This document shows positions 1-7,585 of a stretch of DNA of 20,841 nucleotides, piece after piece. Within the stretch, counting starts at the first letter, position 1, and the number at the start of each line of letters is the position of its first letter. The stretch spans positions 1 through 20,841 of the forward strand of contig JACQWU010000196.1 in the NCBI GenBank assembly GCA_016209155.1, read 5' to 3'. Source of the DNA: Candidatus Desantisiibacteriota bacterium (GTDB lineage: Bacteria > JACRDZ01). Made by a program: the position numbers and the translations under genes. The notes below the pieces were generated by a model. That model was not told the DNA's origin. It searched no databases and worked only from the letters and a program-made list of their open reading frames with translations.

Positions 1-1257
1 TTAATTCCGGGCGGAGTTAATAGTCCTGTAAGAGCATTTAAGGCTGTTGGCGGGAATCCTGTTATTATTAAAAGAGCGGCAGGTTCTAAAATATATGATG
101 TTGACGGGAATGAATATATTGATTATGTGCTATCATGGGGTCCCATGATATTAGGACATGCTGATAAGAAAGTTATAAATGCGGTAAAAAAGATTATAGA
201 TAAAGGAATGAGTTTTGGAGCTCCTACCGAAATTGAAAATACGCTTGCGCATCTTATAATCGAGGCTGTTCCGAGTATAGAAAAAGTAAGAATGGTTAAT
301 TCCGGTACGGAAGCCACTATGAGCGCTATACGCCTGGCAAGGGGATATACAGGCCGGAAAAAAATATTGAAATTTGACGGATGCTATCACGGACATGCTG
401 ATTCACTTCTGGTAAAAGCCGGTTCAGGAGCCGCAACGTTAGGGATTCCCGACAGTCTCGGAGTACCTTCTGAAATTGCCGCATTAACAATTACAGTTAA
501 TTATAATAACCTGCAGGAAGTAAAGAAAGCCGTAACTGGAAATAAAAATGATATAGCCGCAATAATTGTTGAACCTGTGTGCGGAAATATGGGGGTGGTT
601 TTACCGGAAGAATTTTTTTTAAAAGGATTAAGAGAGTTATGTTCTGAGGAAAAAATTGTTTTAATATTTGATGAAGTCATGACAGGATTCCGTGTTTCAT
701 ATGGCGGAGCTCAGGAAATTTTTAAAATTAAACCGGATTTGACTACACTCGGAAAAATTATAGGAGGGGGTATGCCTGTAGGAGCATATGGCGGCAAAAA
801 AGAAATAATGGATTTGGTTGCGCCTCTTGGCGGAGTATATCAGGCAGGAACTCTTTCCGGAAATCCAGCGGCAATGACAGCAGGAATAGAGACCATAAAA
901 CAGTTGAAAAATAAAAAAATATATTCTGCACTGGATGTTAAAACAAAAAAACTTTGCGATGGAATGAAAGAGCTTGCAGGAAGATATAATATCCCATTTT
1001 TTGGAGTAAGATGCGGTTCAATGTTTTGCGGTTATTTTACAGATAAGGAAGTGACAGATTATGCTTCAGCAAAAAAGTCTAATATAGAGTACTTTAAGAT
1101 TTTTTTTGCTAATATGATGGATAACGGGATTAATCTTGCCCCATCTCAATTTGAAGCAGGATTCATGTCTTTTGCTCATACTGATTCAGATATAAATAAA
1201 ACAATTGAAGCCTGTGAAAAATCTTTTAGGATTATAAAAAGAAAATTTAAATTATAA
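1..1257 (+). CDS. hemL: Glutamate-1-semialdehyde 2,1-aminomutase, 5' end cut by window edge
   Basis: This PLP enzyme converts glutamate-1-semialdehyde to 5-aminolevulinate in the C5 route of tetrapyrrole synthesis, in the cytoplasm. The reading frame is open from base 1, where it reads [18 protein letters not shown], the conserved N-terminal HemL motif. About 418 codons are present, so only about 10 residues of the usual ~427 are missing. Other hallmarks are the NSGTEA cofactor-phosphate motif, the YHGHAD segment, the FDEVMTGFR motif, and the Schiff-base lysine in [15 protein letters not shown], encoded at 754-756. The GTG at 127 is internal and is not the start. A TPR lipoprotein follows 30 bases downstream and may be co-transcribed. 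The enzyme feeds heme synthesis, which is suggestive beside a heme-rich cluster, but hemL occurs in many contexts. Identity is very secure. Confidence 0.97.
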   Translation, partial: LIPGGVNSPVRAFKAVGGNPVIIKRAAGSKIYDVDGNEYIDYVLSWGPMILGHADKKVINAVKKIIDKGMSFGAPTEIENTLAHLIIEAVPSIEKVRMVNSGTEATMSAIRLARGYTGRKKILKFDGCYHGHADSLLVKAGSGAATLGIPDSLGVPSEIAALTITVNYNNLQEVKKAVTGNKNDIAAIIVEPVCGNMGVVLPEEFFLKGLRELCSEEKIVLIFDEVMTGFRVSYGGAQEIFKIKPDLTTLGKIIGGGMPVGAYGGKKEIMDLVAPLGGVYQAGTLSGNPAAMTAGIETIKQLKNKKIYSALDVKTKKLCDGMKELAGRYNIPFFGVRCGSMFCGYFTDKEVTDYASAKKSNIEYFKIFFANMMDNGINLAPSQFEAGFMSFAHTDSDINKTIEACEKSFRIIKRKFKL

Positions 1258-1287
1258 ATATACTTTATAAAGAAGGGATAGTGAAAA

Positions 1288-1929
1288 ATGAAAAAAGAAA
1301 TACTAATCATGAAAATAATACTTTTAACTTTAATTTATTTATTGTTAACCGGCTGCAGTAAAGGTGCAGAAAATGCCGGAGATGAAGCTCCAATATCCGG
1401 CAGCGGCGGGATCCCTCAGTCTCAGATACCCCAGCCGGACAACAGTGAAATAGAAAATGCTAAAATGAGGATTTCCGAGTACGAAAAAATTTTAGAAAAT
1501 GAACCGGGAAATGTACAATACAGATTAAATCTCGCAACAGCATATTATTTTTTAAAAGAATATAATAAAGCCATAGATAATTTTATTAAAATTTTAGGAA
1601 TTGATGCAAAAAATATGCCTGCACTTATTAGTCTGGGTAATATTTATTATGATATGAAGATGCATAATAAAGCTATAGATTATTATAAAAAAGCTTTAGA
1701 ATTAGATCCTGATAATCTTGATGTAAGATGCGATATGGGGACATCATATAAGGAACTGGGAATGTATGATGTTGCAATAAATGAATACAAAAAAAATATA
1801 AAGATTAATCCTGACCATTTAAATACAAGATATAATTTATCAGTTGTTTTAACTCTTTCCGGACATACGAAGGAAGCGGCACGTGAAAGAAGTATTTATG
1901 ATAGTCTGGCATCATTCCAGAGGCAATAA
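1288..1929 (+). CDS. TPR-repeat lipoprotein
   Basis: A 213-residue exported lipoprotein. The N-terminus has a hydrophobic signal ending in the lipobox LLTGC, with the lipidated cysteine at residue 23. A Gly/Pro/Ser/Gln-rich linker covers about residues 27-52. The rest, about 57-205, is TPR: at least three repeats with typical spacing (about 75-108, 109-142, 143-176) and a probable fourth. The segment around residues 129-141 (AIDYYKKALELDP) is a textbook TPR helix B. An AAGAAGGGA ribosome site lies before the ATG at 1288; a second in-frame ATG at 1309 would give a shorter signal peptide and cannot be excluded. TPR lipoproteins serve as scaffolds in the periplasm or at the outer membrane. No partner can be named, and no enzymatic motif is seen. 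Confidence 0.85.
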   Translation: MKKEILIMKIILLTLIYLLLTGCSKGAENAGDEAPISGSGGIPQSQIPQPDNSEIENAKMRISEYEKILENEPGNVQYRLNLATAYYFLKEYNKAIDNFIKILGIDAKNMPALISLGNIYYDMKMHNKAIDYYKKALELDPDNLDVRCDMGTSYKELGMYDVAINEYKKNIKINPDHLNTRYNLSVVLTLSGHTKEAARERSIYDSLASFQRQ

Positions 1930-1960
1930 AAAAATTGTTGTACAGCTTAAAATAAAAAAA

Positions 1961-1997
1961 TGCCCCGCTTAAAATTATGAATTTTAAAAACGGGGCA
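1961..1997. terminator. Bidirectional intrinsic terminator between convergent genes
   Basis: TGCCCCG (1961-1967) pairs with CGGGGCA (1991-1997), and inside it TTAAAATT (1969-1976) pairs with AATTTTAA (1980-1987) around an ATG loop. An A-rich run precedes the stem, so on the minus strand the hairpin is followed by a strong T tract. It therefore best terminates the lipoprotein operon ending at 2008. On the plus strand the following T-rich run is weaker, but it could end the hemL/TPR unit. Confidence 0.85.
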
Positions 1998-2007
1998 AAG
2001 TTTTAAA

Positions 2008-2496
2008 TTATTTTACATCATTAAAAAGTGTGAATGATTCAGGGAAAGAAAGTCCGCCTTTTTCCCCAAGAGAACCAATCGCCTGTATTTGATAAGAATA
2101 TGTACCTTTTGTTTTAGCACTAATATCACTGTATGACATCTTAGTAGCAATAATATCGTTTGAATCCGCAATTGTTTTGATTAATTCAGCGTCTTTAAAA
2201 ATATTATACCATACAATTCTATAAGTTGCGGGTTGTTCGTCATCTACCCATCTTTGATCATGAAGTCTAAACCACGTTATGGTAATCCCTGTTGTTCCAA
2301 AATTATCATTTAGCTTAGGAGCAATTGTATCTATTGTAGGTGCAGGCAGCCGTTCTAAAGGGTCATTTGTATTAGGTATAAATCCGGCTTGCTGCGTTTT
2401 ACGATCATCAGAAGCACATCCTGTAATAAGGAAAATTTCTACCGATAGTATTAATAACGTAAATATCAATAGAAATAATTTTTTCTCAAATTTCAT
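2008..2496 (-). CDS. Small lipoprotein with fibronectin-III-like domain, unknown function
   Basis: A 162-residue protein with a signal peptide and the lipobox LITGC (lipidated cysteine at residue 27). A short Asp/Arg/Gln/Thr-rich linker follows. Residues about 50-155 begin PAPTID and alternate polar and hydrophobic residues, with a central ITITWFR strand and a late GTYSYQIQAIGSLG strand. That order (Trp in an early strand, Tyr-x-Tyr-x-Ile/Val in a late strand) resembles a fibronectin type III fold; this is a by-eye call, not a confirmed match. The ribosome site AAAGGAGTG lies just before the ATG. It is the second gene of a two-gene operon with the lipoprotein at 2535-3032, 38 bases away, and ends at the hairpin at 1961-1997. 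It is likely anchored to a membrane facing the periplasm or the outside. Confidence 0.75.
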   Translation of the reverse strand: MKFEKKLFLLIFTLLILSVEIFLITGCASDDRKTQQAGFIPNTNDPLERLPAPTIDTIAPKLNDNFGTTGITITWFRLHDQRWVDDEQPATYRIVWYNIFKDAELIKTIADSNDIIATKMSYSDISAKTKGTYSYQIQAIGSLGEKGGLSFPESFTLFNDVK

Positions 2497-2534
2497 TTAG
2501 TTTTCACTCCTTTCTTCTTATCATCAGAAATAAT

Positions 2535-3032
2535 TTATTTTATAGCAGTAAGTTTTATTTTTACCGGAAGTGTTGCCTGCCCGTCAACAAGCATTATTCC
2601 AGTTTGAGTGGCAGCTGCTGAAAAGTTGTCTCTATAAGCACTAACAGTAACTTTTTTTGATTTTGCCGTGCTTCCTATTCTGAATTTTACTTTCATCTGA
2701 AATTCACCTATTTCAAGATATCTATCTTCTCCTTTAACCATGCTTTTTGGACGTTTTCTAATATCCGGATTGTTGTGCTCTGCACTGGTAACAGCATAAA
2801 TATAGTCATTACCCAAATCTGTATAAATCATTATCTTCCCTATCTCTCCATCTCCATCCATCCCTGAAATATAAACAGTGCCATCAGCAAGTTTTGTTTC
2901 TTCAACTACCTGTCCCTGTAAAATTGCACTGCCCCAGGATAAACCACTTAAAGGATTTGCACCACTGCATGAAGAAAAAATAAAAATAAGCAGGAGTATC
3001 GGAAAGTAAACATAAAGATGCGTTCTCCTCAT
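2535..3032 (-). CDS. Small lipoprotein, unknown function
   Basis: A 165-residue protein with a hydrophobic signal ending in FSSC, an acceptable lipobox with the lipidated cysteine at residue 22. The mature part has no cysteine. It looks all-beta: alternating hydrophobic strands such as KIMIYTD, YIYAVTSAE, FQMKVKFRIG and KKVTVSAYRD, ending in LPVKIKLTAIK. No family was recognised. The perfect AAGGAGGTGA ribosome site fixes the ATG at 3030-3032. It is the first gene of the minus-strand lipoprotein pair and is read from the divergent region shared with the 16-heme cytochrome, so its promoter faces away from that gene about 50 bases from the cytochrome promoter. A surface or periplasmic role linked to the cytochromes is possible but rests only on this arrangement. 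Confidence 0.72.
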   Translation of the reverse strand: MRRTHLYVYFPILLLIFIFSSCSGANPLSGLSWGSAILQGQVVEETKLADGTVYISGMDGDGEIGKIMIYTDLGNDYIYAVTSAEHNNPDIRKRPKSMVKGEDRYLEIGEFQMKVKFRIGSTAKSKKVTVSAYRDNFSAAATQTGIMLVDGQATLPVKIKLTAIK

Positions 3033-3123
3033 TAAACTTCACCTCCTTAGAAATAGTTTTTTTGAATTTATTTTGGTTGCCATTATTAGAAAATAGAAAT
3101 AATTTATTATATAAATATAATAT

Positions 3124-3153
3124 ATTTTATCATTATTTTTTATATTATGTCAA
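3124..3153 (-). promoter_or_regulatory. Predicted sigma70-type promoter for the lipoprotein pair
   Basis: Read on the minus strand, a perfect -35 TTGACA (plus-strand 3148-3153) is followed after 18 bases by TAAAAT (plus-strand 3124-3129), a reasonable -10. The start of transcription would be near 3117, giving a leader of about 85 bases before the ATG at 3032. The region is extremely AT-rich, so the -10 alone has little weight; the full -35 carries the call. Confidence 0.55.
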
Positions 3154-3199
3154 GAAAAAATTGATAATTTTAAGTGAGAAAATTTTAAAGTTTTTTTAC

Positions 3200-3239
3200 T
3201 TGACATATTTTATGTGATTATCTTATACTATCTTATACT
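3200..3239 (+). promoter_or_regulatory. Predicted promoter of the 16-heme cytochrome, with duplicated -10
   Basis: A perfect -35 TTGACA (3200-3205) is followed after 18 bases by TATACT (3224-3229). A tandem 10-base repeat, TCTTATACTA at 3221-3230 and 3231-3240, places a second TATACT at 3234-3239, too far (28 bases) from this -35 to use it. The leader to the ATG at 3375 would be about 140 bases. Together with the minus-strand promoter at 3124-3153 it makes up the 342-base gap 3033-3374, which otherwise holds only AT-rich sequence and no gene. Confidence 0.6.
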
Positions 3240-3374
3240 ATTTACGCATAAAGAGTTATATGGCAGATAGCAGTCTTAAAAAAAAGTTGTAAATAATTAA
3301 TATTAATGAACAAGCATCCGAAAATTATATATGCAATAAAAAAATTTAAAAAGAGGAGAAAGGAGAAGTAGAAA

Positions 3375-5099
3375 ATGTTCAAAAAAAGCATTTCGCTAAA
3401 TTTTATTTTACTAAGTTTCTCATTATTAATTTTGTTAATTTTAGTTGTTCCTGAAATTAAACAAACAGAGGCCGCTGTTGAAATATCCGCTATTAAATTG
3501 TTAATTCCAAGAAGTAATATTGTTGTAATGAGAAAATCAGTAAGTATTATAGGTACGGTTAGTGATGAGGGTCTTAAAGGAATTAGTATTTTAATTAATA
3601 ATGAACCAAGAAAATTAGCTAAAGTAAAAAATGGAATGTTTTATGCTAATCTCTCTCTTGATCCGGGTTTAAACAAAATTACAATTAAAGGGGAAGAAAA
3701 GGATGTGGGGATTTCCACGCTGGATGTGTTTTATAAAGATGCCGGTACAAAAATTCCTCCTGACATAAATAAAATGTTCACGGTTTTTTATACACATGAT
3801 ACTGTTGAAAAAGAATCAGAATGTGACCAATGTCATGATTTTGCGGAACGAACCTTTAATAAAATGAAAAAGGGAGAAATTTCGTGCACCAGCGAACAGT
3901 GCCATAAAAGCATAAGTTCAAAAGCATATGAAGTTGTGCACGGTCCTGTCGCAACAGATGCATGCAACGCATGTCATACTCCGCATGGTTCAGTCAATAA
4001 ATTTGAGCTGGTAACAACAGGAAGTCCTTTATGTTACAGATGTCATACTGATAAAGAGGCAGCATTTGCGCAGAGTTATATACACGGACCGGTTGGCGGC
4101 GGCGACTGTATAGCCTGTCATGACCCGCATGGTTCCAAATTTAAATTTTCTTTAAGAAAATGGGGTGCGGAATTGTGTTATATGTGTCATCAGGGTAATA
4201 AAGCTGAAGGAAAGTATGTTCACGGGCCTGTGGCGGCAAATGATTGTAACGTATGTCACAATCCTCACGGTTCACCTAATCGTTATCAGCTGGAAGAAGC
4301 GGGAGCTGATTTATGTTATATGTGCCATCAGGAAAAAAAGGCGGCTTTTCAGAAAGAATTTGTACATCAACCGGTAGCCAAAGGAGAATGTTCACGCTGT
4401 CATACAGCACATTCTTCAGATAATAAATCTCAACTTTTAAAACCGAATGGTTTTGAGTTATGTAATGAGCTTTGCCATGTGGGTGAAGGTAAAAAGGGCA
4501 AAAATGTTAAAGTTCCTCATCCTCCTGTAGCTCAGGGTAAATGCACCGAATGTCACGATGCGCACGGGACAGATATAAAATATCATTTATTCAGAGCAGG
4601 GGCAGAGCTTTGCTATGAGTGTCATCAATCTATGAAAACAAGAGTACTGGCAAAATATCCGCATGGGCCGGTCATACAGGGAGATTGTGTGGCATGTCAT
4701 AATGCTCATGGTTCAGATTTTACAAAAATATTAATTAAAGAATTTCCAAAAGATTTTTATACACCTTTTGAAGTTATTAAATATGAAATATGTTTCAATT
4801 GCCATCAGAAAACAGTTGTATTGGATGAATTTACTACTACTTTGACTGATTTCAGAAACGGCAGTCAGAACCTTCATTATGCGCATGTGAACAGAAAAAA
4901 AGGTAGATCCTGCAGAGCCTGCCATGAAATGCATTCTTCTGATCAGGAAAAACATATTCGAAAGGAAATCCCTTTTAGCGAATTCTGGAGCTATTCGATT
5001 TTATTTACAAAAACTCCGACAGGCGGAAAATGTGTTGTCGGATGTCATAAACCGCGTGCTTATGATAGAGAGAATGCCATCGATAGAAAAGAATGGTAA
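3375..5099 (+). CDS. Exported multiheme cytochrome c, 16 heme motifs, Ig-like N-domain and doubled-CXXCH repeats
   Basis: A 574-residue secreted cytochrome. Residues 1-33 form a signal peptide. Residues about 35-122 look like an Ig-like/glucodextranase-B-like beta domain (VSIIGTV, then GLNKITI, then LDVFYKD). Heme attachment cysteines start at residues 150, 171, 197, 220, 245, 268, 291, 314, 339, 363, 390, 413, 438, 473, 513 and 553. Thirteen are CX2CH, two are CX3CH (363, 553) and one is CX4CH (171). From 197 to 438 they alternate at 22-27 residues in a two-heme unit of about 46-51 residues: HGPVA, CxxCHxPHGS, then LCYxCH, as in the doubled-CXXCH family. The free histidine in HGPV probably supplies a distal heme ligand. 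The AGGAG ribosome site lies before the ATG. Likely a periplasmic or surface electron carrier; the partner and final location are unknown. Confidence 0.93.
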   Translation: MFKKSISLNFILLSFSLLILLILVVPEIKQTEAAVEISAIKLLIPRSNIVVMRKSVSIIGTVSDEGLKGISILINNEPRKLAKVKNGMFYANLSLDPGLNKITIKGEEKDVGISTLDVFYKDAGTKIPPDINKMFTVFYTHDTVEKESECDQCHDFAERTFNKMKKGEISCTSEQCHKSISSKAYEVVHGPVATDACNACHTPHGSVNKFELVTTGSPLCYRCHTDKEAAFAQSYIHGPVGGGDCIACHDPHGSKFKFSLRKWGAELCYMCHQGNKAEGKYVHGPVAANDCNVCHNPHGSPNRYQLEEAGADLCYMCHQEKKAAFQKEFVHQPVAKGECSRCHTAHSSDNKSQLLKPNGFELCNELCHVGEGKKGKNVKVPHPPVAQGKCTECHDAHGTDIKYHLFRAGAELCYECHQSMKTRVLAKYPHGPVIQGDCVACHNAHGSDFTKILIKEFPKDFYTPFEVIKYEICFNCHQKTVVLDEFTTTLTDFRNGSQNLHYAHVNRKKGRSCRACHEMHSSDQEKHIRKEIPFSEFWSYSILFTKTPTGGKCVVGCHKPRAYDRENAIDRKEW

Positions 5100-5157
5100 A
5101 ACGGTTAAATAGATAATCCCGTATATCCTGAAGCATTGGAAATTAAAACATATATTA

Positions 5158-5248
5158 GGCTGAAGGCCGAAGGCTGAAGAAAGATAATAATTAGTTAAAA
5201 TATTTATACTTTACTCTAAAAGTCTTCAGTCTAAGATACTTCAGCCTT
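5158..5248. repeat. Inverted pair of short GGCTGAAG repeats
   Basis: GGCTGAAG occurs at 5158-5165 and again within AAGGCTGAAG at 5170-5179. The exact reverse complement CTTCAGCCTT stands at 5239-5248, so a 10-base perfect inverted repeat brackets about 59 AT-rich bases just before the ribosome site of the next gene. The same word recurs at 16573-16590. It looks like a small dispersed intergenic repeat rather than an operator, though a hairpin in the leader of the gene at 5270 is possible. Confidence 0.6.
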
Positions 5249-5269
5249 AGATTAAAAAAGGAGTTAAAG

Positions 5270-6613
5270 ATGGGTATGATAAATAAAAAAAATTTCTGGA
5301 CAGCAATAATTCTGCTGTTTTTGTTAAATACAGCTATTGTTCCGGCCCAGGCTTTTAATAATGTAAGAAAAGGAGAGAAAGCTCCTGGTTTTACAGCCAA
5401 TAAAATTGACGGGGTATCTTTCTCCCTGGATTCATTAATAGGGAAAAAAGCCGTTATACTTTTTTTCTGGAAGCTTGAGATATCAGGAGAGGCAAAAGAA
5501 GGCGAATCATCAGGTAAAGTTTATGATGCAAGCACTAAATGGATACAGGAAATAGCTGCTTTGCAGAAAATGAACAGCAAATATAAAACTGACGGGCTTG
5601 AGATTATTGGCGTAACAGCTCCTGTAAAATCAGTTTATGACAAACAGAATAAAAATGTCAGAAATCCTGATTTTACACAAGATGAAATTACTGCTATAAA
5701 TAAATATTTAAAAGATAATGAGATTACTTTTACTGTTATTTTAGATGAAGGGCTGAAAATATATAATGATTACGGAGTGGTTCCTTTCCCCAGCACTGCA
5801 ATTATTAATACTGAAGGTATTATTATTCATGAATTATCAAGTTATCCCACATTCGGAGGGGAAAAAATTCTGGAGGAAAATATAAAAATTGCAACCGGTC
5901 TTGTGAAACCTGCTGAAGGGAAAAAAACGGAAAAATATGTTCCAAAACCAAAAGCCTCTGAACATTATAAAAAAGCAGTGCAGTTTCGTGAAAAAGATAA
6001 AATAGATAAAACAATTGAGGAACTTAAATTAGCTGTGCAGGAAGACCCTAAATATATTGACCCTCATAAAATTCTGGCTGCTATTTACAGGGAAAAAAAA
6101 GAGACTGAAAATGCAATGATAGAACTTGCCACACTTCTTGAGCTTGAACCTGAGAATCCGATGAATCATATATTGTATGGTGATTTTTCATTGGAAAATG
6201 GAATGCCGGAAGACGCAAAAAAGGAATATGAACTGGCTATTAAAGGTGATACGACAGGGACTGAATATATCGGACGCGGGGGAGAAGCAAAAAAGAGAAT
6301 CAGGAAAATAGCCTCAGGAGATGCTTATTACGGATTGGGGATGCTGGCGGTAAAAGAAAAGAAAAAGGATGAAGCCATTGAATATTTTTTGAAAGCGCTT
6401 ACTTTTTTTGAAGGGAATACAAGTGAAGGAGATATGATTGAGCAGATGAGTAAACGTAAAGAAATTCATCCTAATCAGCCTAAAGCTCATTATGAATTAG
6501 GTATATTGTATTTGGAAAAAGGTGATGAGGATAAATCCATTAAAGAATTTAAAGAAGGTATATCATCATATCAGACTATTATAAAAAAATTATTAAAGCA
6601 AAAATGGGATTAA
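5270..6613 (+). CDS. Exported thioredoxin-fold (redoxin-like) and TPR protein lacking all cysteines
   Basis: A 447-residue protein with a signal peptide (residues 1-28, ending PAQA). Residues about 32-210 follow the AhpC/TSA-TlpA pattern: KGEKAPGFTANKIDG, LIGKKAVILFFW, LEIIGVTAP, and YGVVPFPSTAIINTEG with the fold's conserved cis-proline at 174. Where the family has WCxxC after FFW, this protein reads KLEISGE, and no cysteine occurs anywhere in the chain. It therefore cannot do thiol redox chemistry. A linker (about 212-228) leads to TPR repeats from about 229 to 432, including AIEYFLKALTFF and AHYELGILYLEKGDEDKSI. The ribosome site AAAGGAG precedes ATG 5270; a second ATG at 5276 is possible. 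It lies between two cytochromes of the same family, so a chaperone or scaffold role in their assembly is plausible but unproven. Confidence 0.85.
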   Translation: MGMINKKNFWTAIILLFLLNTAIVPAQAFNNVRKGEKAPGFTANKIDGVSFSLDSLIGKKAVILFFWKLEISGEAKEGESSGKVYDASTKWIQEIAALQKMNSKYKTDGLEIIGVTAPVKSVYDKQNKNVRNPDFTQDEITAINKYLKDNEITFTVILDEGLKIYNDYGVVPFPSTAIINTEGIIIHELSSYPTFGGEKILEENIKIATGLVKPAEGKKTEKYVPKPKASEHYKKAVQFREKDKIDKTIEELKLAVQEDPKYIDPHKILAAIYREKKETENAMIELATLLELEPENPMNHILYGDFSLENGMPEDAKKEYELAIKGDTTGTEYIGRGGEAKKRIRKIASGDAYYGLGMLAVKEKKKDEAIEYFLKALTFFEGNTSEGDMIEQMSKRKEIHPNQPKAHYELGILYLEKGDEDKSIKEFKEGISSYQTIIKKLLKQKWD

Positions 6614-6692
6614 CCAAAATGTCCTGGAAATCGGTCTTTATACCTTAAGCTGCAAGTGAATAGAGTCTAACTTTAAGGGAGATAGAGAGGAA

Positions 6693-7439
6693 ATGATGAA
6701 AAGATTGGGAAAAGCTATAATATTATTGAGTATTTTTTTCTATACTAATATTTTATTATCAGCGGAAGCGGATACTAAAATAAAACTTTTAAGTCCAACC
6801 AATATGGCTATTGTTACTCAGGAGGTAAGTGTTGTTATTGGCGAAATAAAAGGTGCGGATGCGGTTGAACTGGTAATAAATTCAAAGGATAAGCATACGC
6901 TGAAAATAGAAAAAAATACATTCTATGATAGAATTAATCTTAAGAGCGGTGAGAATAAAATAAAAATTAGTGCTTTGAATAAAGGTAAATCCATCGATGC
7001 AATAGAAGTGAAAATTTTTTATACAAAAGATATTAAAGCCAAAAATAATCCAAAAGAATATAGTTTTTTTTATTTTCATACAATGCTGGCAGAAGGGGGA
7101 GAATGTAATGAATGCCATGATTTAAAATTAAGCATTGATAAATATGAATTAAAAAAGGGGGACCGTGGATTATGTTTTAACTGTCATGATGAAAGACTTG
7201 ATCTTAAATATGTACATGGACCTGTTGCCGGAGGGGCCTGCCTATCATGTCATAATCCTCACGGCTCCGAAAATGAATTCACAATAAGATATTCAGGGGA
7301 TAAATTATGCTATTTTTGTCATGAAGAGGAAAGAATGAAAGCAGATCATCTTTCTAAATTAAAACCGGAAGATGCTAAGAAAACCTGCGAAAATTGTCAT
7401 TATGTTCATGGCGGAGATAAAGAATTTTTTATAAAATAA
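6693..7439 (+). CDS. Exported multiheme cytochrome c, 5 heme motifs, Ig-like N-domain
   Basis: A 248-residue secreted cytochrome, the short member of the three-paralog set. It has a signal peptide (about 1-24, ending LLSAEA), then an Ig-like beta domain (about 27-112: KIKLLSPTNMAIVTQ, VSVVIGEI, GENKIKI, IEVKIFYTKD). Five CX2CH motifs start at residues 138, 161, 183, 206 and 232. The two-heme unit KYVHGPVAGGACLSCHNPHG followed by LCYFCH matches the repeat of the 16-heme protein closely, and the phrase around the first heme (FYFHT, then ECNECH) also matches its FYTHD/ECDQCH. AGAGAGGAA precedes the ATG at 6693; a second ATG follows directly at 6696. It probably shares a transcript with the genes at 5270 and 7586, since no clear terminator separates them. 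Confidence 0.92.
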   Translation: MMKRLGKAIILLSIFFYTNILLSAEADTKIKLLSPTNMAIVTQEVSVVIGEIKGADAVELVINSKDKHTLKIEKNTFYDRINLKSGENKIKISALNKGKSIDAIEVKIFYTKDIKAKNNPKEYSFFYFHTMLAEGGECNECHDLKLSIDKYELKKGDRGLCFNCHDERLDLKYVHGPVAGGACLSCHNPHGSENEFTIRYSGDKLCYFCHEEERMKADHLSKLKPEDAKKTCENCHYVHGGDKEFFIK

Positions 7440-7585
7440 TTATTTTACTTCCTCTCTGCCATAATGATAGATATTAAACTACAGAAGCACATAGACGCAT
7501 AGAAAAAATTATGGACATATATATATTAAAGCATAGTTGAACCGGAGTGAAAATTCTATCAAATTTTCGGAGAATAATTTAAAAA

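Noticed and set aside
3375-5099. CRISPR-like periodicity in the 16-heme gene
   Set aside because: The period is protein-level (two-heme repeat), the DNA copies are diverged, and the frame is open throughout.
6642-6678. CCTTAA/TTAAGG inverted pair before the 5-heme gene
   Set aside because: The stem is six AT-rich bases with a long loop and no T tract; chance is likely in this composition.
7484-7505. Near-repeat around ACATAGACGCATAG in the gap after the 5-heme gene
   Set aside because: It resembles low-complexity intergenic words seen in other genomes, but it is too short and imperfect to call as a repeat.
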